Shown here: in pieces, positions 60,319 to 62,490 of the stretch
Position numbering within the stretch: the first letter of the stretch is position 1
Layout of the letters: every line of letters begins with the position of its first letter
Source of the DNA: Bacteroidota bacterium
Lineage (GTDB): Bacteria > Bacteroidota > Bacteroidia > Chitinophagales > Chitinophagaceae
DNA length: 62,490 nucleotides
NCBI GenBank assembly: GCA_023391015.1
Contig: JAEWBT010000132.1
Coordinates: 1 to 62,490 of the forward strand
Direction of reading: 5' to 3'
Translations under genes and position numbers: made by a program
Notes under the pieces: model-generated
What the model saw: only the letters and a program-made list of their open reading frames with translations
The model's database searches: none
What the model was told of the DNA's origin: nothing

Positions 60319-62490
60319 GCTTTAATTGAACCGAGAGGAATTGAAACAAAACTGGGTAATATTTGTACTCGTTGCTATTGCTCGCTTTAATTGAACCGAG
60401 AGGAATTGAAACTAATAGCCCACTACCGGCAGTACATAGGTATTTTGGCTTTAATTGAACCGAGAGGAATTGAAACACCGTGCAGGGCGTGGGATAACGC
60501 CAGTTGCTCCAGGCTTTAATTGAACCGAGAGGAATTGAAACGAAACCGCCCCGCGGCTCCTGCGCTTAAAAGAAAAGCTTTAATTGAACCGAGAGGAATT
60601 GAAACGCGTGCCGGTGTAGAAATCGCTGGCGTTTGCTGCCCGCTTTAATTGAACCGAGAGGAATTGAAACATTCTGCAATGAGCTTTTGGTCGGTAACCC
60701 TTTGTTGCTTTAATTGAACCGAGAGGAATTGAAACGCATAGGGGTTTAAGTTTTGTTTGTTTTTACGCTTGCTTTAATTGAACCGAGAGGAATTGAAACA
60801 TGCTATTCGCTTCCGCCTCGGCGCACGCGCTACCAGCTTTAATTGAACCGAGAGGAATTGAAACTCATCGCCTATTCGTTTTGCGCAGCCATAGACGCGC
60901 GCTTTAATTGAACCGAGAGGAATTGAAACTGATGTTCTCGAAAAAGCCATCTTTCGTTTGGCCCAGGCTTTAATTGAACCGAGAGGAATTGAAACAGGGG
61001 CGGTTATGCTGGGGACGGCGGGTGGCCCGAGCTTTAATTGAACCGAGAGGAATTGAAACACTTCGCCCGGCGCGATGTGCCCGTCTTTGATAAGCGCTTT
61101 AATTGAACCCAGAGGAATTGAAACCACGCGCGCAAACGCGCATTTTTCCGGGAACAATTGCTTTAATTGAACCGAGAGGAATTGAAACTAAGGGTTTCCG
61201 GAACCGGGCCCGCGTCCATTGCTTAGCTTTAATTGAACCGAGAGGAATTGAAACAGAGCTTTTAGACACCCACTCCATCGCAGATTTGGAGCTTTAATTG
61301 AACCGAGAGGAATTGAAACGCAGGGCCACCTTTACGACCTTTGGCGTACTGCGGGGCTTTAATTGAACCGAGAGGAATTGAAACACTTTTCGCCCAAAGC
61401 CCGCTGCGCCTCCTCTTTTTTGCTTTAATTGAACCGAGAGGAATTGAAACGCAGCTAAATCTTCCGTGGTGATCCTTCCAATTTGGGCTTTAATTGAACC
61501 GAGAGGAATTGAAACTTCTTTTGCGCGACAATAATTGGCGTGATAGATGCCGCTTTAATTGAACCGAGAGGAATTGAAACAATTGTCCAAAGACACATTG
61601 CTTCGGATGATGTTGGCGGCTTTAATTGAACCGAGAGGAATTGAAACGAGCAACATAACGATCGCCTTCCTTCACAACTTTGGGCTTTAATTGAACCGAG
61701 AGGAATTGAAACACGGCAAAGAAATCCTTTATGCCAACGCAACCTGCAGCTTTAATTGAACCGAGAGGAATTGAAACATCTCCATGTTAGGGGCTGTATA
61801 TGGAATTTTGGGGGCTTTAATTGAACCGAGAGGAATTGAAACAAGCGGTAGAAGGTGCGACCCACCGTTGCGTAGTCCGCTTTAATTGAACCGAGAGGAA
61901 TTGAAACTCGTAAACCGCCCCATTGATTTCAATAAGGTCATCTGCTTTAATTGAACCGAGAGGAATTGAAACAGAAACGGCATCGTTCGATGTTGTGGTG
62001 AAAGCCATAGCTTTAATTGAACCGAGAGGAATTGAAACTAGCAAATCGTCTGCTTCGTTCGCAACACTCGTTTGCTTTAATTGAACCGAGAGGAATTGAA
62101 ACCGCGCATTCCGGCTAAATCCACATGCTGCCCTTGCGCTTTAATTGAACCGAGAGGAATTGAAACATCTTCAGCAGGTCTAATGAAACATTGGAGGTAA
62201 TGGCTTTAATTGAACCGAGAGGAATTGAAACTGTTTTCCGGAAAATTTTAGTTTCGTTTTTGGGTATGCTTTAATTGAACCGAGAGGAATTGAAACGTTT
62301 GTATTGGATGGGGCCAAAATCCTGCGCTACGTGCTTTAATTGAACCGAGAGGAATTGAAACCTTATCAGGTGGCGGGTGGCGGTATAATTTCCGGAAGCT
62401 TTAATTGAACCGAGAGGAATTGAAACGAGAGCGTTTGGCGGGTAAGGGTATCCTGCGCGGCGCTTTAATTGAACCGAGAGGAATTGAAAC
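60319..62490 (+). CRISPR. Type I-B CRISPR array, 34 repeats visible, open at window end
   Basis: The 29-nt repeat begins GCTTTAATTG and ends GGAATTGAAAC. I locate 34 repeats (first 60319-60347, last 62462-62490) and 33 spacers of 35-37 nt. All repeats look identical except the 13th (61096-61124), which has CCCAGAGG instead of CCGAGAGG. The last repeat ends exactly at the window edge, so the array may continue. The leader side is at cas2, so the newest spacers should be at the left. The uniform repeats and complete adaptation genes suggest an active array. Confidence 0.99.

Noticed and set aside
60348..62461. Spacers targeting genes within this window
   Set aside because: I compared spacers by eye with neighbouring genes and found no convincing full match. 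Only the short palindrome is shared, which is too common to be evidence.

Overview
This window looks like chromosomal DNA from a member of the Bacteroidota with moderate GC. The evidence is several type IX secretion (T9SS) proteins (PorZ-, PorU2- and PorG-like), a type B sorting-domain cargo protein, a TonB-dependent receptor paired with a DUF4249 lipoprotein, and promoters of the Bacteroidota form TTTG-N18/19-TAnnTTTG (or TTCG). The overall style suggests Saprospiria or Chitinophagia, but that is an impression.

Layout. 1-6159: a truncated lipid-kinase gene, a PorZ-like protein, and a divergent TonB receptor/DUF4249 pair. 6222-18939: housekeeping and metabolic genes (transketolase C-terminal half, a VapBC-type toxin-antitoxin pair, purH, a CoA-transferase, a di-haem peroxidase, an acyl-CoA dehydrogenase, superoxide dismutase, tyrS). 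19071-25084: a PorU2-like sortase followed by PorG. 25541-28667: DUF502, serC and DUF1015. 29118-33482: a T9SS cargo protein, a 21-bp minisatellite and a 3-hydroxyacyl-CoA dehydrogenase. 33810-44087: small stress-type proteins, a lipocalin, an aminotransferase, a hybrid histidine kinase with a membrane-anchored receiver protein, a methyltransferase, DUF445, DUF2306 and a YARHG lipoprotein. 44167-46125: tuf preceded by tRNA-Thr, Tyr, Gly and Thr, the order also found in E. coli. 46252-46907: a decayed GH5 glycosidase. 47025-50083: the three-gene NAD(P) transhydrogenase.

50449-62490 is a complete type I-B CRISPR-Cas locus in the order cas6, a small Cys-rich ORF, cas8b, cas7, cas5, cas3, cas4, cas1, cas2, leader and array. 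The array has 34 repeats of 29 bp and runs off the window. Between cas6 and the Cys-rich ORF, the minus strand carries two degenerate pieces of the CRISPR repeat flanking a short spacer-like segment. The 5' end of that segment resembles the start region of the Cys-rich ORF. This arrangement recalls CreA/CreT guardian modules and is the most interesting candidate system here.

The strongest window-wide signal is the palindrome TTTCCGGAAA. I count about 50 exact copies by eye, roughly one per 1.2 kb, where chance predicts less than one. Copies lie in intergenic DNA, inside genes and inside CRISPR spacers. Five pairs are spaced 20-21 bp start to start. Other repeat families include 28-bp GCATGC-centred palindromes, a two-hairpin element present in two inverted copies, and a fold-back element. 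Some repeats have entered coding loops of purH and serC.
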